Shown: positions 24,879-34,500 of the stretch, in pieces
How the letters are laid out: the number at the start of each line of letters is the position of its first letter
Position numbering within the stretch: position 1 is the first letter of the stretch
Program-made: the position numbers and the translations under genes
Origin: Beijerinckiaceae bacterium
GTDB lineage: Bacteria; Bacteroidota; Bacteroidia; Chitinophagales; Chitinophagaceae
NCBI GenBank assembly: GCA_903970475.1
Contig: CAJCIQ010000076.1
Span: 1 to 52,150, forward strand
DNA length: 52,150 bases
Direction: 5' to 3'
The notes under the pieces: model-generated
Database searches by the model: none
What the model was told of the DNA's origin: nothing
What the model saw: the letters and a program-made list of their open reading frames with translations, nothing else

Positions 24879-24908
24879 TCCACTGTTGTAGGCAAAAAAT
24901 ACGGTTCC

Positions 24909-24959
24909 GTTGGAGTGGGGCCAACAATTCATGGAAATTTGTGCAAAATATTCCATGAA
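24909..24959 (+). promoter_or_regulatory. Inverted repeat overlapping a candidate promoter for the ferritin-like gene
   Basis: TTCATGGAA (24928-24936) and TTCCATGAA (24951-24959) are perfect 9-bp inverted arms separated by 14 nt. GAAATTTG (24934-24941) is one mismatch from the -7 consensus and lies 21 nt after GTTG (24909-24912), one mismatch from the -33 consensus. The repeat therefore overlaps the -7 box, as an operator would. The start codon is about 90 nt downstream. Confidence 0.4.
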
Positions 24960-25031
24960 ATTTACGTAAACGATCAGGCAAAAGTGGCATGATTATTTGA
25001 TTAATGAATGTTAGAAACAAATTAAATAACC

Positions 25032-25436
25032 ATGAATACATCTACGGTAAAAGAACCCACCAAGGCCAATGCCTCCACCAAAGTCGCCCAGATGCTTGGG
25101 GACATGTTTTCTTTCAACAGTTGTTTGAAGCTCATACATTGGGAAGTGACGGGTAAAGGCAGTTATGCCGCCCATATCGCTTTGGATCAGGCCATTGATA
25201 CATTGCTGGAAGTAACGGACAGATTGGTAGAAACTTCAATGGCAACTTTGGGCGATATTAATATCGTCGTTCCTGAAACGAAGAGGCCTAAAGATTATGT
25301 GGCCTATATAGAAGGGTTCTATGAACATGTGGAAAGCGAACGCGAATCCTTCAAAGAAACCTTCACCCAGTCCATTGTGGATGATTATCAGGAGGGTATT
25401 AAACAATTGTTGTTCCGTTTGAAACGATTATCCTAA
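25032..25436 (+). CDS. DUF5856-like, ferritin/Dps-like helical protein
   Basis: A 134-residue, mostly helical protein resembling the DUF5856 family, thought to have a ferritin-like fold. The segment FNSCLKLIHWEVTGKGSYAAHIALDQAIDTLLEVTDRL carries the spaced H, H, D and D/E residues seen in Dps-type proteins (KLIHWxxTG and an HxALDxxID pattern). No nucleic-acid-binding tail is evident beyond a short Thr/Lys-rich N-terminus. Iron storage or stress protection is an inference from fold resemblance. Confidence 0.7.
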   Translation: MNTSTVKEPTKANASTKVAQMLGDMFSFNSCLKLIHWEVTGKGSYAAHIALDQAIDTLLEVTDRLVETSMATLGDINIVVPETKRPKDYVAYIEGFYEHVESERESFKETFTQSIVDDYQEGIKQLLFRLKRLS

Positions 25437-25583
25437 AATGTATAATCTTACGGTGGCGATATAGTGCAGGGCCAATAAATGGTCGGCCGTGCCGGTTAAT
25501 CCTGGAGGTAATGGGCTAGCATGCTAATATAAGGATACCTGCCCATTATCCTTCCTGGGAATACTTTGGGGTTAAAACACGGG

Positions 25584-25614
25584 TTGAATCCGTTAGAGAG
25601 AACGTATACCTTCG
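25584..25614 (+). promoter_or_regulatory. Candidate promoter of the unknown/haem-protein cassette
   Basis: TTG (25584-25586) is followed after 20 nt by TACCTTCG (25607-25614), one mismatch from TAnnTTTG. A start point near 25620 would give a 5' leader of about 15 nt to ATG 25635. This also argues against translation starting at the in-frame TTG 25566. Confidence 0.38.
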
Positions 25615-25634
25615 ACCTCTCTAATTATCTAACC

Positions 25635-27347
25635 ATGATTGAAACATTCACCGCCCCAAAGGGCAGTACATCAAATGATGCTGCTTTCCGTTTTAAGACA
25701 CCCGCCCATATCGTAGATTTTCCGAATGACTCGGATAAGCAGGCAAAGTTGGAAGCTGCCTGGAATACCAACCTCAATGGGTTTACCCAGCAGGCTATAT
25801 TGGGCAATCCCTGGACGTCCACCAATGTGCCCCAGGCGACCAATTACTTTAATCCGATTAATACCCCTATGGACGGAGCTACTGCTACGGCCATTGAATG
25901 GACTGCCTTTCCGGGAAGAATAGCCTACTACGAAGGTAGTGTTGGTAACACCAGTATGCTAAGTTTGGCTGATACTGGCTATCAGACAGATGGAACCACC
26001 TCCTTTCCTCCCATTACCAAAGATCCGTGCACCGGAGGTTCCGCTACATCCACGGCTTATGGGCCTTATGGTCCACGTGGTTGGCAGGATGAGTACTGTG
26101 AATGGGCGGTGACCCGCAACAGTAAGGGGCAGATTACCCGGATTGATTTTACCTGTGAAAACCCGGAATACTGGAATACCCTGTGGTCTGTAGATCCCCA
26201 AAGGGTCCTGGAGCTTTATCAGTCAACCCTGGATAACGATGCCATTACGATGGAAGACCTGATATTAATGGACGGAGGTGCTCCCGTCTATGATCCCAAT
26301 ACGGGCATGCCCATCTATAACCCTTTGAATAAATATAATTCCGGTCCACAAGTGACATCTAGTGGAGGAGGCGCCATGCACCTGACCAGCACGCCCAATA
26401 CCATTCAAACCGAAATAGGGCTGGCGGCCGCCGCTACGCCACAAAGGTCTTGCGGTCCCAGCAATTTCAACACCCTGATCTGCTGCGCGCAATATGGCCA
26501 ACCTCAACGCAATAGCGATCCCAATATCGGTGGAACAGTCAACCTTAAGGTGAGCCAGAATAACACCGTTACCCTGACCAACCCTCCCGGACTATACATA
26601 CAGACGCCTAACTTCGACGGTTACCATACACCGGATAACACACATGCCAGTAAATTCTGGACCATTAAAAGGGGGAAAGAATCTCTGACAGGTGACGACC
26701 ACAAATTGCTGCCGGGGAACTTTATACTGCACGCCGTCTTTGAAGTGCCTGCCAGTTATGGATATACGATATCGGATATCACCATTGGCGTGGGAAACAG
26801 CGCTACACCCATCACCTATGCAGGCCAGGTCGCCCAGACCATGCTGATGCATATTGTAGCCAGCACAAAGAGCCAGCCTGCGGGACCAGTCTATGACTGT
26901 GTGGGGAATCCTCAGGTGAGCCTTCCTCAGCCCTTGCAAATGTTCCATGCCAATATTTTCAAGGGTATGCAAAATAATGTGGTACCTAACCCGGTAAAAC
27001 AGACCATGACCCTGCTCAGCAATTCCACCTTGATTGCGCCAAGTGTTAAACAAGGCACTTCCCTCATTCGAATGGTACTTGTTATGACAGGCGGAGGTGT
27101 AGTTACCAACAACGCAACTACATGGCCAACTTTGGTATTCGATGGACCTGATCTGACCGCGGAGGTGGCAGATGTTCAATTCGTAAAATATGCCATACCT
27201 GGCAATTCTTATCCTACTACGAGCCTTGCCCTGTCGATTAACCTGAAAGTGGCATCCAATGCTACCAAGGGTTTAAGGTCTGTTGGTCTTAAGACTAAAG
27301 ATGTTTCCAATCCCATTTTGATGCCTGCATTGCTACAGGTGATATAA
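25635..27347 (+). CDS. Large uncharacterised protein, first gene of a two-gene cassette
   Basis: A 570-residue protein that I do not recognise. No signal peptide is visible. A compact motif-rich region at about 145-190 reads GPRGWQDEYCEWAVTR (Y154-C155-E156-W157) followed by IDFTCENPEYWNTLW (C174), which looks like a conserved acid/aromatic/cysteine core. Later come a Cys pair (LICCAQYG), a region with several His (YHTPDNTHASKFW), and a C-terminal half rich in beta strands (NFILHAVFEVP, LIRMVLVMTGG). The next gene, 32 bp downstream, encodes an exported haem-motif protein, so the two probably work together. Enzyme, toxin and structural roles all remain possible. Confidence 0.7.
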   Translation: MIETFTAPKGSTSNDAAFRFKTPAHIVDFPNDSDKQAKLEAAWNTNLNGFTQQAILGNPWTSTNVPQATNYFNPINTPMDGATATAIEWTAFPGRIAYYEGSVGNTSMLSLADTGYQTDGTTSFPPITKDPCTGGSATSTAYGPYGPRGWQDEYCEWAVTRNSKGQITRIDFTCENPEYWNTLWSVDPQRVLELYQSTLDNDAITMEDLILMDGGAPVYDPNTGMPIYNPLNKYNSGPQVTSSGGGAMHLTSTPNTIQTEIGLAAAATPQRSCGPSNFNTLICCAQYGQPQRNSDPNIGGTVNLKVSQNNTVTLTNPPGLYIQTPNFDGYHTPDNTHASKFWTIKRGKESLTGDDHKLLPGNFILHAVFEVPASYGYTISDITIGVGNSATPITYAGQVAQTMLMHIVASTKSQPAGPVYDCVGNPQVSLPQPLQMFHANIFKGMQNNVVPNPVKQTMTLLSNSTLIAPSVKQGTSLIRMVLVMTGGGVVTNNATTWPTLVFDGPDLTAEVADVQFVKYAIPGNSYPTTSLALSINLKVASNATKGLRSVGLKTKDVSNPILMPALLQVI

Positions 27348-27379
27348 TGACTTTATCGCTCATGTGAAAATTGACTGCT

Positions 27380-28984
27380 ATGCTTAAGTTTAATAAACCA
27401 AGGCGCTATGGGCTGAAGGTGTTAATGGCCTTTGCCCTGGCTATAGGTTTGGGGAGTGTCGTTCTTACCTATTCATGCCATCCTGAACAAGCCGGTAGCC
27501 CGGATCAGTCAGATAAAGCAGTGGGTAAAACGCCACTACCCGATTCCTGCGCCTGTGGGGACCTGTCGGCCGTATTTGGACCCAATGTTCCTGGGGACGC
27601 ATCGGCATTTGGTAACCAGGAAAACGCCGATTGTTTTGCCTGGTCTGAATTCATTTCTTTGAACTGGCCCGCTACTTCGGGTAGGGGTTTCGGTGATCCG
27701 GGGGATGTCCTCCCAGTGCAATGGGAGACCTTTATGCCCAAAGAGGTGCTGTATCCCAAAGATGGACAGGCCCCTCCTCAATGGGGCAGCACGGCCATAC
27801 CTGAAGCATATTCCGGTCAGGTCAGGGCCTTAGGCCTTCCGTCCACTACAAAGGTGCTGCACTTCATTTCCAAATTTGAAGATGAGGACCTGAAACCTTT
27901 CATTCAAAGAACGATGGCGGCCAGGGCAAAGATGGCGCTGAATGCAAACCGAAAGAATGATAGTGTCAGCCAGGCCTTTCCCTTTGATGAGCCAAGCTGG
28001 CTGGGTGCCCAGAATGGCACCAATGTATGGTACGAGGTCCTGCTCAATAAGGATATTTATGATTACGTGGTGCAGACCCATTTTTATGACGCCCGTGTTC
28101 AACTGGATTCTGCCAAAAAGGGCAGCCCCGTCTTCTTTCCATTTGGAGTATTCAATGGGGCTGTGGGCGCTATAGAACTTAAAGCGGCCTGGATGGAAGT
28201 AAACGATTCCACCAATCCCAAATGGAAGCGCTTTAAGCTCAGCAGGGCAGAAGTCATTGATCCTTCCTCGGGTCAATTAAGAACGGTAATGGTTGCCTTG
28301 GTTGGACTTCATATTCTCCATAAGACCCAGCTACAGCAAAGCTGGGTATGGTCCACTTTCGAACAGGTAGATAATGTTCCGGGTGATCCTGAAGGTAGTA
28401 AGGATAACAGCTTCTATAGTGAAAATTGTCAGCCCAAGACTTTCAACGTTCCTCCGGGATGTTTGGCCAGTAATGCAAAGAATCCCGTGACAGTAAGTTG
28501 TTCAGCCAACATGCCTCCGCCTTATTATTTATGTGATAAGGGGCCAGGGCCCGTGCCCATTCAGGCTACCCGATTACTGCCACTGAGCACGACCTCAAAG
28601 AGCATAAATAAGAAAATGCAGGAAGAGATTAAAGCCCGATACGCCCATTCAGTCTGGAGGTACTATGAATTGGTGAATGTAATCTGGAGCTCTACTCCCC
28701 AGAGGCCCCAGACGGATACGATGCCTACGCCTTTTCCCATGAACATCTATTACCTCAGACCCAGTCCTTCCAATAGCCCTGTGGCCAATACCACCATGGA
28801 GACTTATGTGCAGGACAGCACTTGTACGGGCTGTCATGTGTATTCTTCCATTGCCAAGGTGCCAGGGACTCAGGCCTCCAGGTATTTTGGAGACTTCAGC
28901 TTTGCCATCGGATCTGCGAGCGCTTCCAAAGCGTTTAATGAGATGAAAAAGCGGTCTGAACGTAAAAGTTCGGGTCAACCTTAA
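27380..28984 (+). CDS. Exported protein with single C-type haem motif, cassette partner
   Basis: A 534-residue protein with a basic N-terminus, a hydrophobic export segment (about 15-30) and a cysteine at C33 that may be lipidated, though the LTYSC lipobox is non-canonical. An early segment WSEFISLNWPATSGRGF looks conserved. One haem-attachment motif, C482-TG-C485-H486, sits near the C-terminus in YVQDSTCTGCHVYSS. Several other Cys pairs (SCACGDL; NCQP, GCLAS) are present. The C-type haem requires export, so it acts outside the cytoplasm, unlike its partner if the latter is truly unexported. The last 50 bp overlap the convergent aminopeptidase gene. TTG 27371 is an alternative start. Function unknown. 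Confidence 0.72.
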   Translation: MLKFNKPRRYGLKVLMAFALAIGLGSVVLTYSCHPEQAGSPDQSDKAVGKTPLPDSCACGDLSAVFGPNVPGDASAFGNQENADCFAWSEFISLNWPATSGRGFGDPGDVLPVQWETFMPKEVLYPKDGQAPPQWGSTAIPEAYSGQVRALGLPSTTKVLHFISKFEDEDLKPFIQRTMAARAKMALNANRKNDSVSQAFPFDEPSWLGAQNGTNVWYEVLLNKDIYDYVVQTHFYDARVQLDSAKKGSPVFFPFGVFNGAVGAIELKAAWMEVNDSTNPKWKRFKLSRAEVIDPSSGQLRTVMVALVGLHILHKTQLQQSWVWSTFEQVDNVPGDPEGSKDNSFYSENCQPKTFNVPPGCLASNAKNPVTVSCSANMPPPYYLCDKGPGPVPIQATRLLPLSTTSKSINKKMQEEIKARYAHSVWRYYELVNVIWSSTPQRPQTDTMPTPFPMNIYYLRPSPSNSPVANTTMETYVQDSTCTGCHVYSSIAKVPGTQASRYFGDFSFAIGSASASKAFNEMKKRSERKSSGQP

Positions 28985-30800
28985 GGGAGTCGGCTTCGGC
29001 CGCCAAGGGCCGGATGCCGCTTTGCGCAGATGGACGCGAGCGCTCGACGCTGGTAAAAGCCATAGTTTGCCATTGTTCCGTAGGATAAATCCAGGTGAAG
29101 GTGTTCGGTGATCTAATCGGTGTGCCGGGTACATTAGTGGCAGGCGTCTGGAGCATCACTCTAACCGGCATACGGAACCTGCCAACGCAATGGGTCCATC
29201 TAAAACATAGCTTCCCATTGGAAAAGCGATACGCCAGGCATGGAATCATAGTTGTCTTCAGGTATTGATCGAAGATGGCCGTGAAATCCTGTCCAGTTGA
29301 AGTATTGAGATAATCCAGGATCTGAACGGTGCTCACTGTTTGATGATAAAATGTTTTGTTCAATCCGATGAGGTATTGTCTGAAGGCGCTATCGCCCAGG
29401 ATGATGTTAATCATGTGCAGCATGGCACTTCCCTTATTATATTGATCCGAAGAGCCTGACCCAATCACAGGAGCATCATTCAGTATTCTCCCATTGATGC
29501 CCATAGCATACTCATTTCCAGCCTGTGCGCCGTATACATATGCGGTGTACAAGCTTTCCAGGTATTTGGTGAAGCCCTCATGTATCCAGGATTCTCCTTG
29601 TTCTGCCGATGAGATGCTGTTGCCGAACCATTCGTGTCCGCTTTCGTGGACCAGGATAAAATCCCATTTCAGGCCCCAACCAGTATGGGAAAGATCTTTA
29701 CCCAGGTAGCTGTTTTGAAAACCATTTCCATAGGCAATTCCACTCTGGTGTTCCATGCCTGGCATGGGTGCTTCAACGAGTTTATAACCGTCCTCATAGA
29801 AAGGATAGGGTCCCATCCAGGACTCAAAACATGGAAGCATGGTATCCACTTGGCGGAAGTGTTGTTGGGCCAGATCCAGGTTGTAATCCAATACCCAATA
29901 GTCGCAATCCAGGTTACCCTTGAGACCTGCATAATTTTCATGCCAGGTTACGTATTTGCCTATGTAGGGAATGATGTCATAATTGTTGATGGGATTGACT
30001 ACCCTCCAGTGATAGGTGGAAGTTCCACTGTGTTCGGGATCGACGCCCGCGATAGGGTTACCGGTCCTGGCCATGGGCCTGGCGCCCGCGATAGGTTTAC
30101 CGGTCCTGGCCATGGGCCTGGCGTCCGCGATAGGGATACCGGTCCTGGCCATGGGCGTTACCGGCCCAAGGTGTTCGACGCCGATTAACCGACCATTGGC
30201 TACCGCTACTAAGGTATCGGCTACGGTAATATGTATGTCCATCCCACTGTCGGGCTCATCGTATGCTACATCCTTACAGGGCAACCAGATACTGGCGCCG
30301 GAGCCTTCACAAGCCACGCTCATCCAGGGTCTTCCTTTCCTATCTTTTGCCCATATCCACCCGCTGTCCCAGGGTGGGCGTTTTGCTGACCCGGGCCTAC
30401 CTCCGTAAGAAATGATGATCGTCTGGACGGTGCCTGCCTTTAATTTCGAGGGGAAAACGACGATGTATGCGCCCTCTTTTCTGTGGATGGATAGCCTGTG
30501 CTTTCCCCATTGAATGCTCGTGATAGTGAGCGGCTGGGCTAGGTCTATTTGTAAAATACTATCAGCGGTAAGTACTTGAAATCGGATTTGGTTAATGCCT
30601 TCAATGGACTGACGATGATAATCAGGCTTGATATTAATATCATAATGGATGACGTTCCACCAACGCCTCCATGGAGACATATCGGCAGGGCAGTGTTCGG
30701 TAGAGGGACTAGCAGCTGTTGCGGGCACAGGGCCAGGCGCTGCAAATGAAAGTGTGGATTGCGCAAATAAAGCAAGTAAAAAGAGCCGGCTCCTTTTCAT
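28935..30800 (-). CDS. M1 family zinc aminopeptidase, secreted
   Basis: A 621-residue M1-type metallopeptidase with a signal peptide. The zinc site is HESGHEW (H385, E386, H389) with the third ligand E408 in HEGF, 19 residues after the second His, as expected. The exopeptidase motif is GMEHQSG instead of the usual GAMEN. The C-terminal ARM-like domain is absent, as in short bacterial M1 members. Residues about 214-252 are three tandem 13-residue repeats (ARPMARTGxPIAG) inserted in the N-terminal beta domain. Its TATATTTG -7 box ends 4 nt before the ATG, and its 3' end overlaps the convergent haem-motif gene by 50 bp. Confidence 0.9.
   Translation of the reverse strand: MKRSRLFLLALFAQSTLSFAAPGPVPATAASPSTEHCPADMSPWRRWWNVIHYDINIKPDYHRQSIEGINQIRFQVLTADSILQIDLAQPLTITSIQWGKHRLSIHRKEGAYIVVFPSKLKAGTVQTIIISYGGRPGSAKRPPWDSGWIWAKDRKGRPWMSVACEGSGASIWLPCKDVAYDEPDSGMDIHITVADTLVAVANGRLIGVEHLGPVTPMARTGIPIADARPMARTGKPIAGARPMARTGNPIAGVDPEHSGTSTYHWRVVNPINNYDIIPYIGKYVTWHENYAGLKGNLDCDYWVLDYNLDLAQQHFRQVDTMLPCFESWMGPYPFYEDGYKLVEAPMPGMEHQSGIAYGNGFQNSYLGKDLSHTGWGLKWDFILVHESGHEWFGNSISSAEQGESWIHEGFTKYLESLYTAYVYGAQAGNEYAMGINGRILNDAPVIGSGSSDQYNKGSAMLHMINIILGDSAFRQYLIGLNKTFYHQTVSTVQILDYLNTSTGQDFTAIFDQYLKTTMIPCLAYRFSNGKLCFRWTHCVGRFRMPVRVMLQTPATNVPGTPIRSPNTFTWIYPTEQWQTMAFTSVERSRPSAQSGIRPLAAEADSLKVDPNFYVQTAFSSH
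30044..30160 (-). repeat. 39-bp tandem repeat, 3 copies, inside the M1 peptidase gene
   Basis: Units at 30044-30082, 30083-30121 and 30122-30160 are nearly identical; differences are concentrated at the end of the third. Each encodes 13 residues of the type ARPMARTGxPIAG, so copy changes keep the frame. Confidence 0.92.
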
Positions 30801-30804
30801 GCAG

Positions 30805-30812
30805 CAAATATA
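30805..30812 (-). promoter_or_regulatory. -7 box 4 nt before the M1 peptidase ATG
   Basis: On the minus strand the sequence reads TATATTTG-CTGC-ATG, an exact TAnnTTTG box. The expected start point falls at or next to the start codon, so a leaderless message is likely. No good -33 box was found. Confidence 0.48.
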
Positions 30813-30891
30813 ACTATATATTTAGTTATAAGGTAATTCGGATATTTTCCGACATATTATGATATATATACTGCATAATACTACAATTATA

Positions 30892-30924
30892 TTTCATTAT
30901 GGCAGTATACAACCACTAAATTTG
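30892..30924 (+). promoter_or_regulatory. Promoter of the 91-residue unknown gene
   Basis: TAAATTTG (30917-30924) exactly matches the -7 consensus and lies 21 nt after TTTC (30892-30895), one mismatch from -33 TTTG. The predicted start is near 30931, giving a leader of about 50 nt. Confidence 0.5.
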
Positions 30925-30983
30925 CAAACTATTGTAAATAAATAAGATAGGCATTTACATTAGCGGCAGAAATATACTACAGG

Positions 30984-31259
30984 ATGGCAACAGAAGATAC
31001 CAGGTTTGCGGCTGTTCAAGCGCTGATTGAAAATGGGAAAATCCATTCTTTCAGAGCAATCTTCGATATTATACCTAAATCTTTCATGGCCTCGGAGCTA
31101 TCCCAGAATTACAGAACCTTCACCGCCAAGTTAGCGAACCTCCGAAAGTTCACTATTGGGGACCTGGATGACATGGGGAAGATCATGGGAGTCTCACCCA
31201 TAAGACTGTCCGAGTTATTGATGTCGGAATTGCCGAAACGGAAGGTAAAAGGCGCCTAA
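30984..31259 (+). CDS. Small helical protein, possible DNA-binding fold
   Basis: A 91-residue protein of unknown function. It is helical throughout; the second half (FTIGDLDDMGKIMGVSPIRLSELL) has the spacing of a Cro/C1-like helix-turn-helix, and the first half (FRAIFDIIPKSFMASEL) resembles short regulators seen in Bacteroidota. It has a recognisable promoter of its own. The last codon and the stop begin an 18-bp tandem repeat, so the stop codon is repeated in frame downstream. Confidence 0.62.
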   Translation: MATEDTRFAAVQALIENGKIHSFRAIFDIIPKSFMASELSQNYRTFTAKLANLRKFTIGDLDDMGKIMGVSPIRLSELLMSELPKRKVKGA

Positions 31260-31307
31260 TCATGTTGCAGGGCCTAATCATAGGTCCGGACCTAATCATG
31301 GTTCCGG
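31254..31307 (+). repeat. 18-bp tandem repeat, 3 copies, spanning a stop codon
   Basis: Units at 31254-31271, 31272-31289 and 31290-31307 share (G/A)CCTAATCAT and end in AGG or CGG. The unit is a multiple of three, so the TAA stop recurs in frame at 18-bp intervals. Confidence 0.8.
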
Positions 31308-31328
31308 GTTTTAACAATACCCGATTGG

Positions 31329-31579
31329 CTAGAAAGCTTCTTTAACCTGGGACTTCCGCTCATATGGCGCCTCATAGGTAAGCTTCCTGTCTTTTAAAAA
31401 ATTACCTGTAAAGGGGTCAGAGAGATACTGAATGTTTTGTTTGAACGGAGGAATTCTTTTAGGGAACTTCTTTTTTAAAAAGGATTGAACTTCCAGTAGT
31501 TCGTCTGGTGAGCGGCTGGAAAAAGAATTTACTACTCCAAAAAATGGAAGTGTAATTCTTCTGCACGGGAAAACAGTTT
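31329..31579 (-). pseudogene. Start-less coding remnant downstream of sbcC
   Basis: A minus-strand frame is open for 101 codons (31332-31634) but contains no ATG, GTG or TTG; its first part lies inside the end of sbcC. The portion downstream of sbcC reads like real protein: SSRSPDELLEVQSFLKKKF, then KQNIQYLSDPFTGNFL and LTYEAPYERKSQVKEAF before the stop at 31329-31331. I read it as the 3' end of a gene whose 5' part was lost. The family is not recognised. A non-standard start or chance are the alternatives. Confidence 0.35.
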
Positions 31580-31581
31580 TT

Positions 31582-34500
31582 CTACGGATAGATTCCTTGG
31601 ATGTCCACCCTGCTTTTACCGTTTGCCTCCTTATTTATACGGATCTGAACGGGTATTCTTTCTGTCATTTCCTGAACATGAGAGATGACCCCAACACATC
31701 TACCTTGGTGCTGTAGTCGCTCAAGGGCGTCCATGGCAACATTGAGTGTATTGGGGTCCAGGGAGCCGAAGCCTTCATCAATGAATAGGGATCCTACTTT
31801 CATCCGGTTGGAAGAAAGGGAGGCCAGCCCCAGTGCCAGTGCCAGGGATACCAGGAAGGATTCCCCTCCGGATAGGGAATAGACGGTCCTGATCTCATTT
31901 CCCATATCCTGATCCATCACCTGTAGCCCCAATGTTTGATCAATGCGCTGGAGTACATACCGTTTGCTAAGGGTGGCCAGATGAATATTGGCATATTGAA
32001 GCAGTACATCCAGTGTATATTCCTGGGCAATTTGTCTGAATTTCTTTCCATCGGCAGACCCTATGACTTCACTTAAGCGGGCCCAATTTCCAGCAATCTG
32101 GGATTGTACTTCTATGTCTCCAAGCAGGGTTCCGATTTTACGTTTATTTTCTTTGTCTTGCTGGACGCTAAAGTCTATGCGGAGGGCCGCTGCCTTTTGT
32201 TGCTCCAGTTCCTTCCTTGTTGCTTCCAGGAGCGGACGGAGTGTTTCGGCGCTTCGCTGAGTGGATCTTTGGCTAAGGTGATCATGCAGGGTAGCCCTTC
32301 GGTCCTTCATTACAGACTCGGATTCAGTAAGTGTCTTGTCAATGGCAGCCAGGGAAAGCCGCTCCTCCTGTATCCAAGCGGAGGAGTAGGCCAAAAGATC
32401 ACGAAGTGCTGATTCTGTTAGTGGACTTGCATCCTGCAATTGCCTGCGCAGGACAAGGGATTCCCCGGCTAATTTTTCAAGGTCTTTCATCAGGTGATCT
32501 TTCTCGGCTAGGGAGCGCAATGTTTCTGAGTGCTTCGCCTCTTTTTGCGACTTGAACCGGTTAAGCGCTTCCTGAGCCTGATCCAGGGATGATTTAAGGC
32601 GCCCTTCTATTTCGGTGACGGGCTCCCCATTAAATAACCCGTTGCGATCCGTCAATAAACCGTTGTATTGATCTTTTAATTGATCTAGCTGCTGGTGGCT
32701 GGTGGATACTGCTTCATTTAATGCCTCCTGCTGAACTTGCATACTTGAGAGGGTTGTCTCTACGACGGCAAGTTGGCCGATGTTCGTATCTAATGCCTGG
32801 GTCTTACGTTTCCAGTCTTCAGCGAATCTGCTGATGCTTTCTGTGAAAGGTTCCGGGTGTTCCTGAAAGCTTTTGAACCAATGGGGATTGCTGAAATAGG
32901 GATCCAGTGTGGACTTGATTTCGCTCAACTCATGGCTCGCTTTGGCTTTTTGCTCCCCTATGCTGTTGCGCCTTTGTGATGCGAGTGTTAGGCTGTGCTG
33001 GGATGCTGCGTATTGAAAACGAAGGGCCGACTCCTGCTCTTGTTGTGTATCCCACTGTTTTTTTAAGGTTTCCAGTTCCTCTTTCTGTTTGTTAAAATCC
33101 TTGATCTGTTCAGATAGGGTTGTTTGCTTTGTTCGCCCAGTTTCCAATTGTTCCTGGATCCAGGATGCTATTTGTTCCTGGCGAAGGTCTGCCAGCGGAA
33201 GTATGGAGTGGTAAGGCTGAAAAGCTGATTCATACCGGGTGAGCGCTTCTGCTTTGTTGTTGATTTCTGTCTGTTGCCTTGTGATCAGGATCTGCAACTG
33301 GGAAGAGGCGCCTTGAAGACGGCTTTGCATTTGGACCAACTGATGGAAAACGGTTTCCCTTTGCTGTAGCTCTTTTTCCAATTCCAATAATACCTCATTC
33401 AATAGCGGATTATGATGTGCATAGGGATGTTCCAGGCTTCCACAAACCGGACAGGGTACCCCTTCTGCGAGTTGAGCCCTCAAAGATTCAGCCCCTTTGG
33501 TAGCTGTTAACCTTGCTTTGTCCAGTAGCGCCTGAGCGGTATTCTTCTCCGTGAGGGCTTCCTCTTTTTGGGCGAGTAGATTGGCTTCCTGGGTTTGTTG
33601 TTCGGCCAGCCTCCGCTGGTTTTCGTCCATGGATTTTTCCAGGGCCTCTTTTTCCTGTCTGGCCTGGTACAGTAAATTCCAAAGCCCCCCTGCTTCCCAT
33701 AGCGCACCTACTGCTTGGTCCACGGTTTCCTTATCCTGTAGCAAACTGGCAATGGGTATGCTGTCGAGGCTAGCAAGCCCCAGTTGATGCCTGGCACTTA
33801 CGTCCTTTATTTTTTCCTGTAGGGAGCCAATTTCTTGTTGTAGAAGGGTGGAACTACGTTCCTTTTGGGTGATTTCCTGATCGAGACGGATTATTTCTTC
33901 TTCCAGTGGTTGAAGGGTATGCAGTAGATGGGTGGCGTCTTTGAGTTTGGAAAGGAGGAGATTTTGGTTCTCCGCTACCGGTTGTCGCTGCGTGTTGTCG
34001 GCTTTCCACTGCTTTAGATTTTGTATTTCTTGCGCCAGGGAAGCGGATTGTTCCTGTTTTTGCTGATATAATAACTGATGCTGTTCGGCTTTGATGTTGA
34101 CTGCTACCAACCTATTTTCTTCCTCCTTGATATGTTCTTGTTTGCCTTGCAGGCGTACGTCTAATTCCCTGGCTTTTGCCAGATCGGCGCTTGCCGTTTC
34201 CCGGGATTCCAAAGCGGATTGGAGGCGTTCTTCCTGAATTTGTACCTGCTTATTTAAGGTGCTTAACTCTTGTTGCTGATTGTCCAGTAGGACCTCCAGC
34301 GCATTCAGGTTTGCTTGCTTTTGCCCGGACTGATCCAGGTGACTATCTAAACGATCAACCAGGGTTCTTAAAGGCTGCGCTGCCTCTACCTGGCTTAATT
34401 TGTGTGCTCTGGACTGGGACTGGGCCTTAGCTTCAGTGGCTAAAAGGAGGGCCGTTTGCGCAGCTTCCAGGCGGGTAGTCAGTTCCGTGGCCTGGGTGAC

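Noticed and set aside
26592..27179. 195-codon minus-strand frame inside the unknown 570-residue gene
   Set aside because: Composition and the absence of family resemblance mark it as a shadow; the plus-strand frame spans the full length and joins the haem-protein cassette.
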